From Planoprotostelium fungivorum (Eukaryota > Evosea > Variosea > Cavosteliida > Cavosteliaceae), in contig MDYQ01000156.1 of NCBI GenBank assembly GCA_003024175.1, positions 1 to 64,000 on the forward strand: DNA of 64,000 nucleotides, written 5' to 3'. The position numbers were made by a program, and so were the translations under genes. Below the pieces are notes generated by a model. That model saw only the letters and a program-made list of their open reading frames with translations. It was not told where the DNA came from and did no database searches. Positions 44,544 through 56,541 of this stretch are shown here, piece after piece; positions within the stretch are counted from its first letter, which is position 1, and each line of letters opens with the position of its first letter.

Positions 44544-46645
44544 ACTCAAAGGTGACGAGGGACAACAGACGGTTGCGCTTCACCTGTTCCTCCGTGAGAA
44601 ACAAAGAGAAAAGAGATGAAAAGGTGTTCACCCTCGTGTTGTGGCGGTATATTGACCTGAGGAGGCAGAGTCTCTAATTGATCGTAGGAGAAGGCAAAGT
44701 TGTCCTTCCTCACTCGGCTCCAGGAGTTGATGTCAAAATAGTCGTAGCTCCCCCTCTCGTACATCGGCGTCTTGATCGTCGGCTCTACGTTCAGGATGCG
44801 TGTGATCCAGATCTTCAGCTCCTTGTGGTACCTCCAGTCTCTCTTGAACCTATCTACAATCAGCCATCACGTTTCGATTCGACATTCTGATACTCACAGC
44901 TCGGCGGCCGCTGCAACTTGTAAAAAGTCTTTGGGCATACAATAAAACATATAAAACAGCATCTCATCCGAGCACAGATGTAACTTGTAGAGAGGTGAAT
45001 GCAGTGGCTGCTGCATGTAGTAACACATTGGAATGTAAAATTCTGGCTCTCTCTTCGCTGGTGTGTCCGCCCACGGTGATCCGAACGTACTGTACAGCGT
45101 ACTGTACGTAGGTGAGTGGGTTGAGGATGGGAGGGTGACTCACTCTGGAGAGTTGAGGTTGAGGCCCAGGGTGGTGAGATCTGTACCGAGGGCTAATGTG
45201 TTGAGATCGGGTTCTGTCATTCGAATGACGCTCAACAGTCCCAACAGTCCGAACCGGTCGAATGGCTGGAGGGTTTAGGAGAAAATCGGAGGAAAATTGA
45301 AAAGTCATTGGGAGTGAAGATGAAGAGGATGCAGTGATCGAAGATGACAGATGAGGAGATGAGGAGATGATGAGGAGATGAGGAGATGATGATGTTGAAG
45401 AAAAGAATGAAATGAAAATACCTTCTGAGCACCCGGTTGTCGCATGAATTGTTCGTATTGGTTATTTTGAGCGTGAGGCATTCCTTGATTTGGTATCCGC
45501 ATTCCTTCTCCCTTCAGTCTAGGGTCTCTCTACAACGAGGAATTTTCATCGGCTCACCTTGATCTGGCTGCTGGAGGGAGGCGAGGTAAGGTGTCATGCC
45601 CGGCGGTTTGAACGAACTTCGCTGGTCCATCGCATTCTTTTCATCGTCAATCCTTTCATCTACAACGAGGTGTATAGATGGTGACTTCATGATCGAACGG
45701 CATGAGATGATGATCCGTGTCGACTCACGAAATGCATTTCGTCTTCTCGACTGTCTACGGGGCCACTGTTCGAATTGTTCGGTTGAGAATTCTTCTTGAA
45801 GCCAGGGAGGGCAGGGAAGTCATCATTACCGAGGACGAACTCAGGATCAGAGCTACGAGTGTAATCGTAGCTGTCGTATCCCCCCGACATGTCTATCTTC
45901 TTTCATTTCTCTTGCGAAAAAATGGATGTCACCTGTCGGTTGTTGATATGGAGGCTTCAGGAGGCCTAAGATCTCCGCTGACGGTGCGTTGTAACCGTCC
46001 ATTCTTTGGTTCATGTTGGCTCCTGTGGCAGTGAGTGCCATTGAACATGATATGATTTCCCATATGGAATGCATTGGGTCAGAAGGTACCTGGTGGAAGG
46101 CCTTGAGAGGGCCGCATTCCGTTACCGTTGTTCGATAAGAGGGCTCCGTACCGCGGCATGTTGGGTGGGAGAGCCTGGCCGTTGGCTGATCTGCCCATGG
46201 AAGGATTCAAAGGGAGACCGTTTGAACCTCCGTAACGACCGAGTGCGGATGCCTGTTGAGGTCCTTGCGGTCCACTCTGCTGCATGCCGAGGGGCACTGA
46301 TGTGATATAGATCAGATAATGCAAACGAAAGAGACGTCCCAGAGTCTTCTACTGTTGTCGATACGGTATGGAATATCTTTTGTGAATTGAAATAGAAGAA
46401 ATGAGTATCGAACGCACATGACTGCTGACTGGGTACATTATAACCCAGGTTACTTGGATTCGATGGGTTTGGATATCCTTGTTGATTATACCGTTGTGGC
46501 CCGTTCATCATCTCGTGTCGAGAGAGGGGCCCGTGCGAAAATCTGGCTTGCTCGATCAATAGAGGTCGCTTGTTCCTATTTATTGGAAAAAAATGATGCA
46601 GGAAATCAGCCTTTCTCTATACTTAGAGACCAAGATCTCTCGCAT
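44542..46645 (-). CDS. CNOT2: CCR4-NOT complex subunit 2 (NOT2)
   Basis: Core subunit of the CCR4-NOT deadenylase, scaffolding mRNA decay and repression. The first exon MREILVSK (from 46645) splices to NKRPLLIEQARFSHGPLSRH. The N-terminal half is Gln/Asn/Gly/Pro-rich and disordered. The C-terminal NOT box is clear: LHLCSDEMLFYMFYCMPKDF, ELF, WRYHKELKIWITRILNVEPT, YERGSYDYFDINSWSRV, FAFSYDQLETLPPQ. A last intron gives VKRNRLLSLVTFE. Stop TAA at 44544-44542 is followed by a second TAA and overlaps AATAAA. About ten introns, several with the GTTGTAGA block. Head-to-head with INO80C, 147 bp between starts. Confidence 0.92.
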
Positions 46646-46792
46646 TAATAACATGATGAACCTCTGCTCACCGTAAATTTTACAATGGTTCTTCCACCTC
46701 ATTGGGAGCATTGTAGTTTATTCTCTTCTTCTGAACCTCTGAAGTCACGTGACCCAACAGCTGCATCATCAGGAGAAGATCGGCAGGACACC
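46646..46792. promoter_or_regulatory. 147-bp bidirectional promoter, CNOT2 / INO80C
   Basis: Start codons of two divergent nuclear or mRNA-regulation genes are 147 bp apart. It contains TCACGTGA (46743-46750), an E-box-like palindrome. Confidence 0.5.
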
Positions 46793-47353
46793 ATGGCTAA
46801 GGGAGACAAAGCAGAGAAGGCGGAGAAGAATCCATCGTCGCAGAAGTCATTGGTGAGAGGTCGGAGGAGGTTGGAGGTGATCTGATCTGATATAGACGTT
46901 ACCATTCAAGAAGAAAGGATGGAAGAACAACAATTGCCAAGCTAGAGGAAATCAGAGGTAATTATGATCTTTCTAGTCTAATTCTGAGGCGATTCGTAGA
47001 TATTGGATGCATCTCAAACAAATCATTCAAGCCGAGAACTATAGTCGTTTTCCTGTTGACACACCAACTTGTAAGATTTATCAAGTTGTTAATCAAACTG
47101 ATCTTCAATAGACACAAGCATCGCCGCCTCCATATCTCTCATGCCTCCCAAGAAATACTGCGACATCACAGGTTATGTGGTGAGATTTTCATATCACGAT
47201 GTACAGTAACCCTTTAAGGCACCATACACTTGCCCAAAATCAAAGCTGAGGTACTGCACATCAGAAGTTTATCAATTCATTCATCGACAATTGAACGATG
47301 AGGATAGAAACAAGTATCTATCACTGAGACAAGCACAACCCAAGATCAAATGA
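46793..47353 (+). CDS. INO80C: INO80 complex subunit C (IES6), YL1-C domain
   Basis: Small subunit of the INO80 chromatin remodeller that, with ARP5, grips the nucleosome. Five exons: MAKGDKAEKAEKNPSSQKSL; TLPFKKKGWKNNNCQARGNQ; YWMHLKQIIQAENYSRFPVD; an exon with ASISLMPPKKYCDITGYV; and APYTCPKSKLRYCTSEVYQF to SLRQAQPKIK. The last two hold the YL1-C signature (PPKKYCDITG, Y.CPKSKLRY). Introns are 42-48 nt and one ends in GATTCGTAG. Full family length (about 130 residues). Confidence 0.93.
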
Positions 47354-47404
47354 GAAGAACTCGTTCCAAGATGTATAAAAGATCACATGTCGAATCTCGT
47401 CTTC

Positions 47405-50400
47405 TCACGACTTCTTCATTGTCATCAGATTGTTCGTGTTCTTCACGTTCGTTGGTCCTTCCTCTTTCACTGTCATCTTCTTCTTTGTCTTCGGGCTTGT
47501 GGTTGATTCCTTTGTGCTCTTTCCACTCGTAGAACTTCCACCCGCCGTCTTTGACGATGACGGTCTCTCTGTCTCTTTCTGCGTCTCTTTCTTCACTCGA
47601 CTTGATGATCGCGGACGTTCGATGGCTATCTTTCGTGAAGGTGGTGGTGTTTCTTCTCCCCTTCTAGATGGTGGTGGTGACTTCGTTCCTTGCACCTTTT
47701 TCGTGGGTGGTGTCTCAGGAACTGATGATGGATTGACGGGATTTTCTACGGTTGGTTTGATCGGTGGACTGACTGAGGATGACGCTGACGCATCGGCAGT
47801 GCTCATAGAGGATGACGGTGCTGGTGTGACGTTCTTCTCTGATTCGGTTGGGTGGACCTTCGGATTCTTTGCAGGATGGTCAATGGTCGGTGAGGCTTCG
47901 GTGGGGAGATCACTCGATATAGAGATCGAGGGCATAGGAGGTGGTGCTGAGGTGTGATTCTGTGGTGTTTGCACTTGCAGGGACAATTGAACTTCTTCCT
48001 TCAAATTCTCTTTGGCCTTCTTGACTATACTACCCTCCACAGGCTCAGTAGATGATCTCGTGGGAGACTTTTCCTTTCGTTTCGTTTGGGGGCTGGGTTG
48101 CACAGAGGTGGCAGGTGTGAGAGAGGCGGGAGTGGATGGTGCAGGATTCACCACACTACTCGATGGTCGTGAAATGTGATGGCTCTTCATCTCTTCTTTC
48201 GATGTGGTGCTGATGGCTGATGAGGGTCTCGATGATTTCACCCCAGCGGGTCGCAGGGTGGCTACTTTGGAATCCTTCGATGGCTCCTTCTTAACAGAAT
48301 TTCTCCTCTCTTGTGAGGGTGAAGGTCGTGCTGATGGTGTCTTGTCTTTCTTGGTCGGTGGTGATCCCTCTAGTTGTACCAAGTCTCTCTGCGATGGTTT
48401 TGGCGTGATCAGCTTGGCCTTCTTCATCTTTACACCCTCGGCCCTCACGCTCTTGTCTTTCTTCTTCGCTTTCGCCTTCTTCTTTCCCTTGATGACTTTC
48501 GGTACCAGCGGGGCCTCGTCGTCCGAGTCACTGTCCACTTTGTCCATGAAATCGTTGGATGTCGTGATGATACCATCCACGTTGCCCAGATATTCTGTTC
48601 CTCTCTCCCTCACCAGGGGATATTTGGAGATCTTCTTCGCCCTCTCGAACTCTCTCGTGGCGGCCATCGGTTTCTGTTCGTAAGCCATGACAATGTCCCT
48701 CGATATCTGGATGGCCCTGTCTCGATCTTCGGTGTTCAAACGTTTGACCACTGACGTCCAGACCATGAGATTGGTAATATGTACAAGGAGGTCTGTTTCT
48801 TCCATTCGGGAGTATTCTATGATCCAATCGGGAAATTGAGAAGAAAGGATGAGCTTGGCGTTGGTTGGTGTCTTCGCTAGACTCTTGAAGATCTTACTGA
48901 TACTGAGATGATAATCTGGGCTGAGGGAATTGATACTCATCAGAGCCGGAATGATGTTCTCCTGGACCAACTTCCCCTTGAAATCGCCTGAAGAATTTTA
49001 GCATTCACTCGTCATTGAACGTATCTCACTATCTAAGGATAAGTTTCGTATGGCTCTCAATACGATTGCGATCAATTCGGTTTCGCCAGCGTTCAACGAG
49101 AGAGATGATACGAGCAGTCCGGGTAGCGTCACTTCCCTGGTTATTTTTGTTCGATTCTCCGCTGACGAAATCAATAAGAAATACGAGATTTTGACGTTCG
49201 ACTTACGTGTCGACGCCATGTTTGCGAACGCTCTTAAAACATTACAGAGGACAGATCTGTGAACTTCTAACTCTTGAGGAGTGGTGGATTCGGTGATAGA
49301 TATGACGCCGTACGCGTTGTAAGCTGCCACACACAGATCCGATTGGTATTCGCTATCGATCATCTGTTCACTGACCCCTGATCCAATCGTTAAAATCACC
49401 CCTTCGACCTTAAAATTTCACCTGGGTGGAGCAGCAGATTGATCAAGGCACCGGTCGAATGTTTTTGAACTTGCGGATCTGGATCTTTCGATAGTGAGAT
49501 GAGAGGCGACAGTCCACCGGTCTTCAGAATGGACTTCCTCATTCTTCTCGACAGAGACAGCCGACAGATGTTGAAAGTAGTGACCCTCCTCTCCTCCAGT
49601 TCGGTAGTCTCGTCGATGACGGCCAGAGATCGAAGATTTCTGCGGCTGATCCTTCTCATTTGGAACCAGCTCAGCAGCCAGCAGGCAGCGGCAATCGGTA
49701 CGATGAAGACCAGGTAGACAATCGATATTGCCTGCACGGACACAGCTGTATTCGTGACAGCGAGAAAGAAAGCCACGAGAGCTGACCAGGTTGCTGCTCC
49801 GAAAGAGGCTGATCTCCAGTGGTTCGTCATCGTACCTACGATCGATGAGTTCATCTTCAAATCAGGTGAATTGAAATGATTACCTTCACCGAGACAGGGT
49901 TGAAGGAGAGTGTTGAATGAGAATAGACCAAACAGCATGACGGCGATCACGGCAGTAGTGAATTTAACGTTGGGAGATAGACATACCACAGCGATGATGA
50001 TGAATTTGCACGTGATGATGCTGACGTTAAATTTTGGCAGGAATCGAAACATGGGATCTGTTTCGTTCTTCCAGAGGGCATTGTTCAGCACGTAAGGCAT
50101 CACCGTCAGGATCAGAAGCAATCCTAATGTGACGTACAAGTAATGTTGGTCCTCCCAGCATACGAATGAGCTCGCCCTCTTCAGGTAAGCGAAGCCGTCT
50201 TCTCTTCTTTTACAACTCATAGTCTCGAACATGATGCGCATCACCGGGATGTACAAAACGTCCAGCATGAGAAGTGAGCCATATTTGATGTACCATTCTC
50301 TCAACGTGATATTGAGGATCGGAGCGATATCCCAAACTGGATTGGATTTCTCTAGGAGTCGGCGCTCTGCCTGTGAAGGATGAGAATCTCACAATGTGTG

Positions 50401-50960
50401 AGTGATCACCTTCCTCCTCTGCGGGATTCGAAATAGCAACAGTTCGGGCCACATGCCGTAGTAATACCACATCAATGTGACGATGAAGAAAACTTGGCTG
50501 ACGAAACTAATCCAGAAGAAGACTAAATAAGGTGCGCCATTGAAAATAAAGCTCGCTCCTCCGAAGGTAGAGCTCAATTTCGGTAAAGGCCCTGACCACA
50601 TTATCAGACCGATGATGCGCTCCACCTTGACAACTCACATGGCACATCTGGAATGAAACCAAATGCAACCAGCTGTACGAATTCGTAGAGGATGAGAGAG
50701 TAGATGAGCACAAATCGAGCTGTCGTCTTCTCTTTCGTAGCGTTTCCTGCGTCTTTCTTGTCTTGATCTTTCAGAGATGCCTCCGCCTGATAATCGAGCC
50801 AGCTCTTATCGTCCGATCGAAATGCCAATAAGCCCAGCACGAGACAGTAGATCAACAATGGCAAACCCACAGATAGTCCGACGATCAATTGAATCTGTTC
50901 AGGCACCATCAAACATGACTGGTTCTGCGGTGAGCTGAAGTGGGCGACCAAAATAGGCAT
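47405..50960 (-). CDS. Multi-pass membrane protein fused to armadillo repeats and a long disordered tail
   Basis: Starts MPILVAHFSSPQNQSCLMVP at 50960. About nine or ten hydrophobic helices follow (e.g. IVGLSVGLPLLIYCLVLGLL, FVLIYSLILYEFVQLVAFGF, VSQVFFIVTLMWYYYG, LYVTLGLLLILTVMPYVL, AISIVYLVFIVPIAAACWLL). Next come armadillo-like repeats (ILKTGGLSPLISLSKDPDPQ, HSTGALINLLLHPG, YNAYGVISITE, TLPGLLVSSLSLNAGETELI, IVLRAIRNLSLDS, LAKTPTNAKLILSS). The last 400 residues are Ser/Pro/Lys-rich and disordered. Frame closes at five introns. Function unknown; the arm repeats probably form a cytosolic docking platform. Only 49 bp separate its start from the 5-phosphatase start. Confidence 0.8.
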
Positions 50961-51009
50961 ACTTTATTTATCTCCGAGGAATTGATGCAACATTCCCTGG
51001 GGCCAGGCC
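50961..51009. promoter_or_regulatory. 49-bp head-to-head gap
   Basis: Start codons of the membrane-armadillo gene and the 5-phosphatase gene are only 49 bp apart. Unless one true start lies deeper, the 5' leaders must be very short or overlap. Confidence 0.45.
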
Positions 51010-52627
51010 ATGATCAGGAAGGGCGTTGGCTTGTCAAGGTCTATGGAAGAAGAGCTCAAGTCCATCAAAGACCTGCTGCCGACACGAAAGGACTCTTCAG
51101 TGTTGGAGGTCATCACAGAGGTTGAGCAGCAGACAAACAGAAAGATCGATGCAGGGATCGTTCACTTGGATTCTCCTCGTTTGAGAGAATTGAGAGGCAG
51201 TTCAAGTGCTGCGAATCTCAGCATCAAATCTGCACCCACATCCCCAGTGACGACGCCGAGGTCTTCTGCCTCTACGCGAACACAAAGGAGTCAGAGTGAA
51301 AGAAAGATCGCATTCCCGGAGACCCTCTCGCTCACCGATGAATCGAAGGTTCCCATCAAGATCTTCGTCTCAACATGGAACATGGAGGGAAAGGTTTGGA
51401 GAATTGAGACGTTCATCTCGTTGAACTGACGTCAGATGCCTCCACCATTCGCTCTGACCACCTTCATTCCAGTCGGCGAATACGATCTGTACGTCATTGG
51501 GACACAAGAGTGTGAAAAGAGCATCCAGGGCAGTGTCATCAATCCTCCGAAGCACCTGGCGTGGGACGACAAACTGAAGGCCACATTCGGTGAATCCCAC
51601 GTACTAGTCCGCAGCCATTCATTAGGGTGCATAAATCTGGCCATTTACATCAAGAGAGATCTGTTGCCCTTCGTGTCAGGTGAAGAGACGACATCCATCG
51701 CTGTGGCTGATTTAGAGAAGAACCTCAATCTGCAGATGTCCCTTGTGGAATCGGTAACATTCTGAACAACAAAGGTGGAATAGGGATTAGCTTTAACCTG
51801 GGATCAACGTCTTATTTATTCATCAACTGCCATTTAGCAGGTGATCACGAACGTATTTCACTCATCTCATGTATGATCAGCTCACGACCGAAATGTACAT
51901 ATCAGAAACGCAGACGTGAGAAGGATCGGTCAAGAATTAAATCTATCACCCATCAAGAAGAAATCAGACGGTAAAGTCTTCATTCTCCGCTCGAACTGAA
52001 ACGAATCAGCTCCCGTCTGCTACAATCGTTTCGATTACTGTTTCTGGCTGGGTGATCTGAATTATAGAGTGGTGGGGAAGCGGGCAGTGATCGAAGAGAT
52101 GGTGGAAGAAGGCCAGATGGAAGTTCTCTTGGCCAACGATCAACTCTTGAAGCATAAGTCAGACGGTGACATCTTCCAAGGAATGAACGAAGGCCGTCTC
52201 ACCTTCAAGCCTACTTTCAAATTCGACCAGGATTCAGATGCATACGATACGTCTCAAAAGGGTGGGTTGGAATGCGATGTCCAGCTGAATGTGGCCAGCT
52301 CGTGTGCCTTCGTGGACGGATCGAATATTGTACAGGGGTGAACCGATCATCCAACACTATTACAAGAGTGAGCCCTCCGTGAGGTATTCCGACCACAGAC
52401 CGGTGGTGGCAGGATTTACTACCTGTTACGATAAATCGCAGATTACTGTGGAAGCTTCAACGGAGCAAAAGGTGAAGACCTGTTCGATCGAGCTGACGAA
52501 TTACAGAGTAAAGTTTGCATCATTCAATAGCTGCAGTTCATGTATAACCTGTATCATGAGAATCGAATGTACAGACGCTATCGTAGTGAAAAATTAAAGG
52601 ACATGAATGTCAACGAAATAGATTGAG
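51010..52627 (+). CDS. Inositol polyphosphate 5-phosphatase
   Basis: Removes the 5-phosphate from phosphoinositides or inositol phosphates. A Ser/Thr-rich head (MIRKGVGLSRSMEEELKSIK) leads to the catalytic domain: KIFVSTWNMEGK, YDLYVIGTQECE, NNKGGIGISFNLG (after an intron), FINCHLA, RFDYCFWLGDLNYRVVGKR (the WxGDLNYR motif), then FKPTFKFDQDSDAYDTSQK, RVPSWTDRILYRGE and YSDHRPVVAGF (catalytic His region). The C-terminal region after the domain is beta-type (ITVEASTEQKVKTCSIELTN). It ends either unspliced (IVVKN, 52597) or, with a 23- or 29-nt intron at 52508, as YNLYHENRMYRRYRSEKL with stop at 52627. There is no PH, SH2 or RhoGAP domain. Confidence 0.92.
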
Positions 52628-52730
52628 GTCATCAGCGAAAATCGTGTAAATTGTTAGTTAATTAACTCGCTACAAACAGACAGATTTTGTCGTGAACGCG
52701 GCATCAGTTGCGAGCGACAACAGCGGAAAC

Positions 52731-53779
52731 ATGTCTAAACGGAAGCAGCCTACTCGGAAGGTTCTGAAGGAGAAAACTACAAAACAGACTGCCATCACCA
52801 CCTTTTTTAGAGGATCCAACAATCAATCCTCGGAGGAGGAAGAAGGTAGCTGATAGACAGAGGAATGATTTAATTGATAGAGTGACCAACCTTCCAGATT
52901 CGGATGATGATTTCATGCCGGATGCGTCTTTGAAGAAGCGCTCGACACGAAACAAGGTGAGTCAAGTATTGGAAGACACAAAGGGCCCACCACGGACTGC
53001 TGACGGTAAAGTGAGTTAGATATGATCCATGATCATCGTCTGATGTCTTACGAAGATATTATTTGAGCTACCGTCTTTTCTCTTTTTGAGTTCAAACACA
53101 AGAGTTGCATCCGCTAGCGTCAACCATGTCATTGATACCATAGAGGAGCACGTTGATGCCGCAGGTGAGACGGCGATAGAATATCACCTCATTGAAATTG
53201 AACAGATATTGTGAGGAGACAACAGATGATCACGACGCATTCGAACGTGGGCATCGATCGCTCCACTCCCATCATCGAAGAAGAAGGGTTCGTCCATCCA
53301 TCCGAACTCGTCTTTGACTTGATGCCAGTTCTTCTCTTCCCACGAAACCAGACATCGATTCAAGTGATTCTGTGTGTCATTCAACACTCGAAATCTTTCA
53401 TGACACATTCTTCAGCCATCAGGTAGAGTCGTTCCGTTGCAATTCACCAGTGACCAAATTCACTTGAAAAAGCAACATTCCATGGAGGTATGCATTGTCT
53501 TCATCGTGCATGTACTCATCAAGATCAGCTGGAGACCATACGGCCCGAGAAGAAAGGGAAGAAGGCATCAGCACCGAAGGCGACGAAACCCAAGTCACCA
53601 ACAACGAAGAGCAAGAAGAGTCACAATCGCTCGATGCGCAATTATATCGTGTGCAACACGGGTGAGCTAATCTCTTCTTCCATCCCTCTTGTTTGGCACC
53701 GTTCTCCTTGGACGAACAAGTATTCATTTCATCTTCAGCTCTTATCAAGAGCCAATTTCCAGACGAGCTGGGGGAGTAG
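52731..53779 (+). CDS. PIP-box protein, unknown family
   Basis: Starts MSKRKQPTRKVLKEKTTKQT and at once shows QTAITTFF, a perfect PCNA-interacting PIP box (QxxIxxFF) in a basic context. It continues SSEEEE, then after a 38-nt intron VTNLPDSDDDFMPDASLKKR. Later possible exons: ILFELPSFLFLSSNTRVASA, a short joining exon, VVPLQFTSDQIHLKKQHSME, then DQLETIRPEKKGKKASAPKA and a last exon ALIKSQFPDELGE ending at TAG 53777-53779. An AATAAA lies at about 53816. The middle (53000-53430) is uncertain because two strands are open there. Likely a nuclear DNA-replication or repair factor, but no catalytic domain is seen. Confidence 0.5.
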
Positions 53780-53962
53780 AAGGGTGATCGTTTCGATACA
53801 GACAGTGCGTCAGTTGAATAAAGAGACGGCATTCTTTAGAGATAGAGGAGGGACATATATTAGTTGCTGGCAGCGTTCTTGTTCATCAGAGCATTGCGAG
53901 TCTTATCCGTGCACTGTGAGGCGTACTTCATGTCCTTCGTGTGGCACCATTTCTATTCACCG

Positions 53963-56541
53963 TCAACTCAACCCTAAAACGAAACCATTCGACTCGATCA
54001 CCTTGGTCGTTCCCATGTTATTCGCTCCCGGCAGGTCAGCGTATTTGATCTCGGTCGTACCATCGTTGGGATACTGAAGGATCAAGTTCATGGGCAGAGA
54101 GCAGTAGTCACCAAAGAACCCACCGTCGGGGTAAGCGGTCGTGTAATAGTACACGTTCTCTCTGTTTCCTTCAGCCTATCGTTCTCTTCCTTCGTTTCAC
54201 CTCGTATCGGCTGATATACCGGACAACCACAGCTTGGCACCGTCGATGGACAAGTCAAAGTTGCTGCCGCAAGCGACACCGAAGGATTTAGCCATGTTGG
54301 CGGCAGATCCAGCGGCGGTGGTACCTTGATAAGGAGTTCCGACAGACTGCACGAGCCTCTTGTTCGTGTCCAAATTGTCTAAACCGGTGAAGTAATAGTT
54401 CAGAATGTGCGTGGCGACCATTCCTCCCTGAGAGTGTCCGATCTACAACGCGTCAGGACGAAATGGCGGGTTGTAGATGCTCACGATGGCGTAAGCGGTC
54501 AGTCCGTTCGATTTTCCAAATTCGATGACCTTCGCCGCGAATTGTTCGTTGGTGATGCTGGCCGATGGGTTCAAAAAGTAGTAACCGTTTGTAAACAAGT
54601 CCTTGCTGTCTGACCACGGATTCTCAGTGGAGCAGTAGCCGTGGAGCAGCATGAGACCCTTCTTGGCTTCTGCGCTTCTCTTAGGCAGCAGACCTTCGGG
54701 GGCTCTTCCTCTTCTCATCTCTTTCGTGATGGTGGTGGGTCTCTCGACCGCGGTGAAAAAATATTCGGCGACGATGGATGGTGTATCCAATTTCATCTGA
54801 AGAATGTGAGCGACGTCCATCATCTCATCATGATCGTTTCGATGGTCCCGATGATGATGATGGACGACTCACGCTCTGCTTTCGGCTGAGAGGAATTTGA
54901 CTCTCGGGATCCTGCACGTAGACGTTCTCCAAGACAAACGGTGCCGTTGCGTTGGCCATGGCAGCCCATCTCATGTCCAACGACAACTTCAGCGTCTCCT
55001 TTCCATCCTTCTCTACCCTTCGTCAGATATCCATCTACAACGAGCCACTCCTCACCCTCCAAGTGGGTCATTCCACCGATCCAGGCCACGGGAACTTTCT
55101 CTCCCGCCAAATTTGTACCGTAGACTTCAGCGTGAGCGCGATACACCTTCTCTCCTCTCCTCTGCGTTGCGTTCGCGTTGGGATCTACAACGAGACGAAC
55201 ATCCATCCTGTCCTTGACGCTTTCGCTCGAGTGAGAGCTGAGAGGGTGAGATCGAGTCGACACTTTGACTCACAATGCGTCGCCGGTGAGAGTTAAGAGC
55301 CTCTCGACTACGTTGATGACATGCTGTGTCGTTCGAATGAAAGGAGTACCATCAGAGTGGATGCCACCGAGGGAAGCTTTCGCCTTGTAAGAACCTTCTT
55401 CGGAGGCCACGATCGTTCCCACGAAGATTCCATCGTTGGCTACCTGGGTCGGTCAGTGCTCCACGGGGTCGTGGAGAAGTGGGTCCGAACGGCCGAGTGG
55501 GTCACCTCGTCGAGAGGGTGGAAACCGTCGTCTTTCATGGTGACGGCGACGGTGGCGCCGCTGGGTAAGGTGAGGTCCATTACGGCTGTCTCCACCGTGG
55601 CTCTTCCCTCGAACATTCTGTTGCTCTGTAGAGGTTCAGATCATGATGGTAATGTGATGATGCAGGTCAGATGATGAAGATGTGATGTGTACAGACCTTA
55701 TCCTTGGTAGTGGCGACGAGACCGATCTCAGAACCTTCGTAGTTGTCGTAGGTGGTGAGGTGAGTGTATATCCTGATTCCCATCAGATGCAGTGTGAGTA
55801 GACAAGACACTCACTCGAAGCCGTTGTCCAACCACAGCAGGACGGCCACATTGGGATCGGACTCGGCAGCGATCTCACTGGACGATTCAGATGATGGCAG
55901 CGAAGAGATGTATCCCTCACCTGATGCGTTGACGATCGAGAGCGGCCGATGGATTCGAACGGAGGGTCAGATTCCATGTACCTTGAACGGGGTTGGGGAT
56001 AACGTAGATCGTCGTGGGGATCTTGTAGTCTCCCACGGGGAAGTGTTCGTTCTGAAATGATTCAGATGTGGAAGATGGATGTAAGACGAACCGTGGAGGC
56101 ATAGACCCCGAGATCGACAGAGTCCCCTCTGGCGTCTGTGAGCTCCGCCTTGATCACAGATTCGTACCTAAGAGGTCAGACTGACTCTTGTACTTTGGTT
56201 CTCACTTGGATACCACGGCGAATGCGAATGTGGCGGTAGAATCTACGACGAGAGGTGCGGATACGGCGAGTGACTCTTCATCTTCAGGGTCGATTTGAAG
56301 AGACAACTGTGCATTCCGATTTCAGAATCATCGGGTATGTCGATGTCTATGTTCTTATGATTACCTCAAAGAATGCAGAATCTTCGTCTTGCAATTGAGT
56401 GGAAGGATCAGGTAGAACGTGAAGATGGAACTCAGATGGAGGTCCGGCCAACTGCTTTCTGTATTCCTTCTCAACAGCGAAGGCCTGTATGGACACGAAC
56501 CATAGACAGAGAAGGAAGAGACACGCACGCATGCTGTTCAT
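53963..56541 (-). CDS. Secreted alpha/beta-hydrolase (lipase-like), similar to conditioned medium factor
   Basis: Signal peptide MNSMRACLFLLCLWFVSIQA, then a long beta-rich N-terminal half (FHLHVLPDPSTQLQDEDSAF, RLVVDPNANATQRRGEKVYR, VPVAWIGGMTHLEGEEWLVV). The second half is a lipase fold: GLMLLHGYCSTENPWSDS (oxyanion loop), the nucleophile elbow IGHSQGGMVATHIL, SVGTPYQGTTAAG, and the C-terminal ADLPGANNMGTTKVIESNG. The in-frame TAG just before IGHSQGG is removed with an intron (donor GTGAGC, acceptor CGTTGTAG). About eleven exons. The layout, a beta domain plus lipase in a secreted protein, resembles Dictyostelium conditioned medium factor and related bacterial proteins. I propose this from memory, not a search. 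It could instead be a generic triacylglycerol lipase. Confidence 0.65.

Noticed and set aside
47430-47957. Plus-strand Phe/Val/Gly-rich frame
   Set aside because: It is antisense to the Ser/Pro-rich tail of the membrane-armadillo protein, which explains its composition.
54430-54460. In-frame stop breaking the lipase gene
   Set aside because: The TAG is the acceptor end of a normal intron (donor GTGAGC). Removal joins LTAYAI to IGHSQGG in phase.
55025-55200. Two more CTCGTTGTAGAT matches to the intron motif
   Set aside because: Both lie in coding exons of the lipase gene and encode LVVD, so they are not counted as intron signals.
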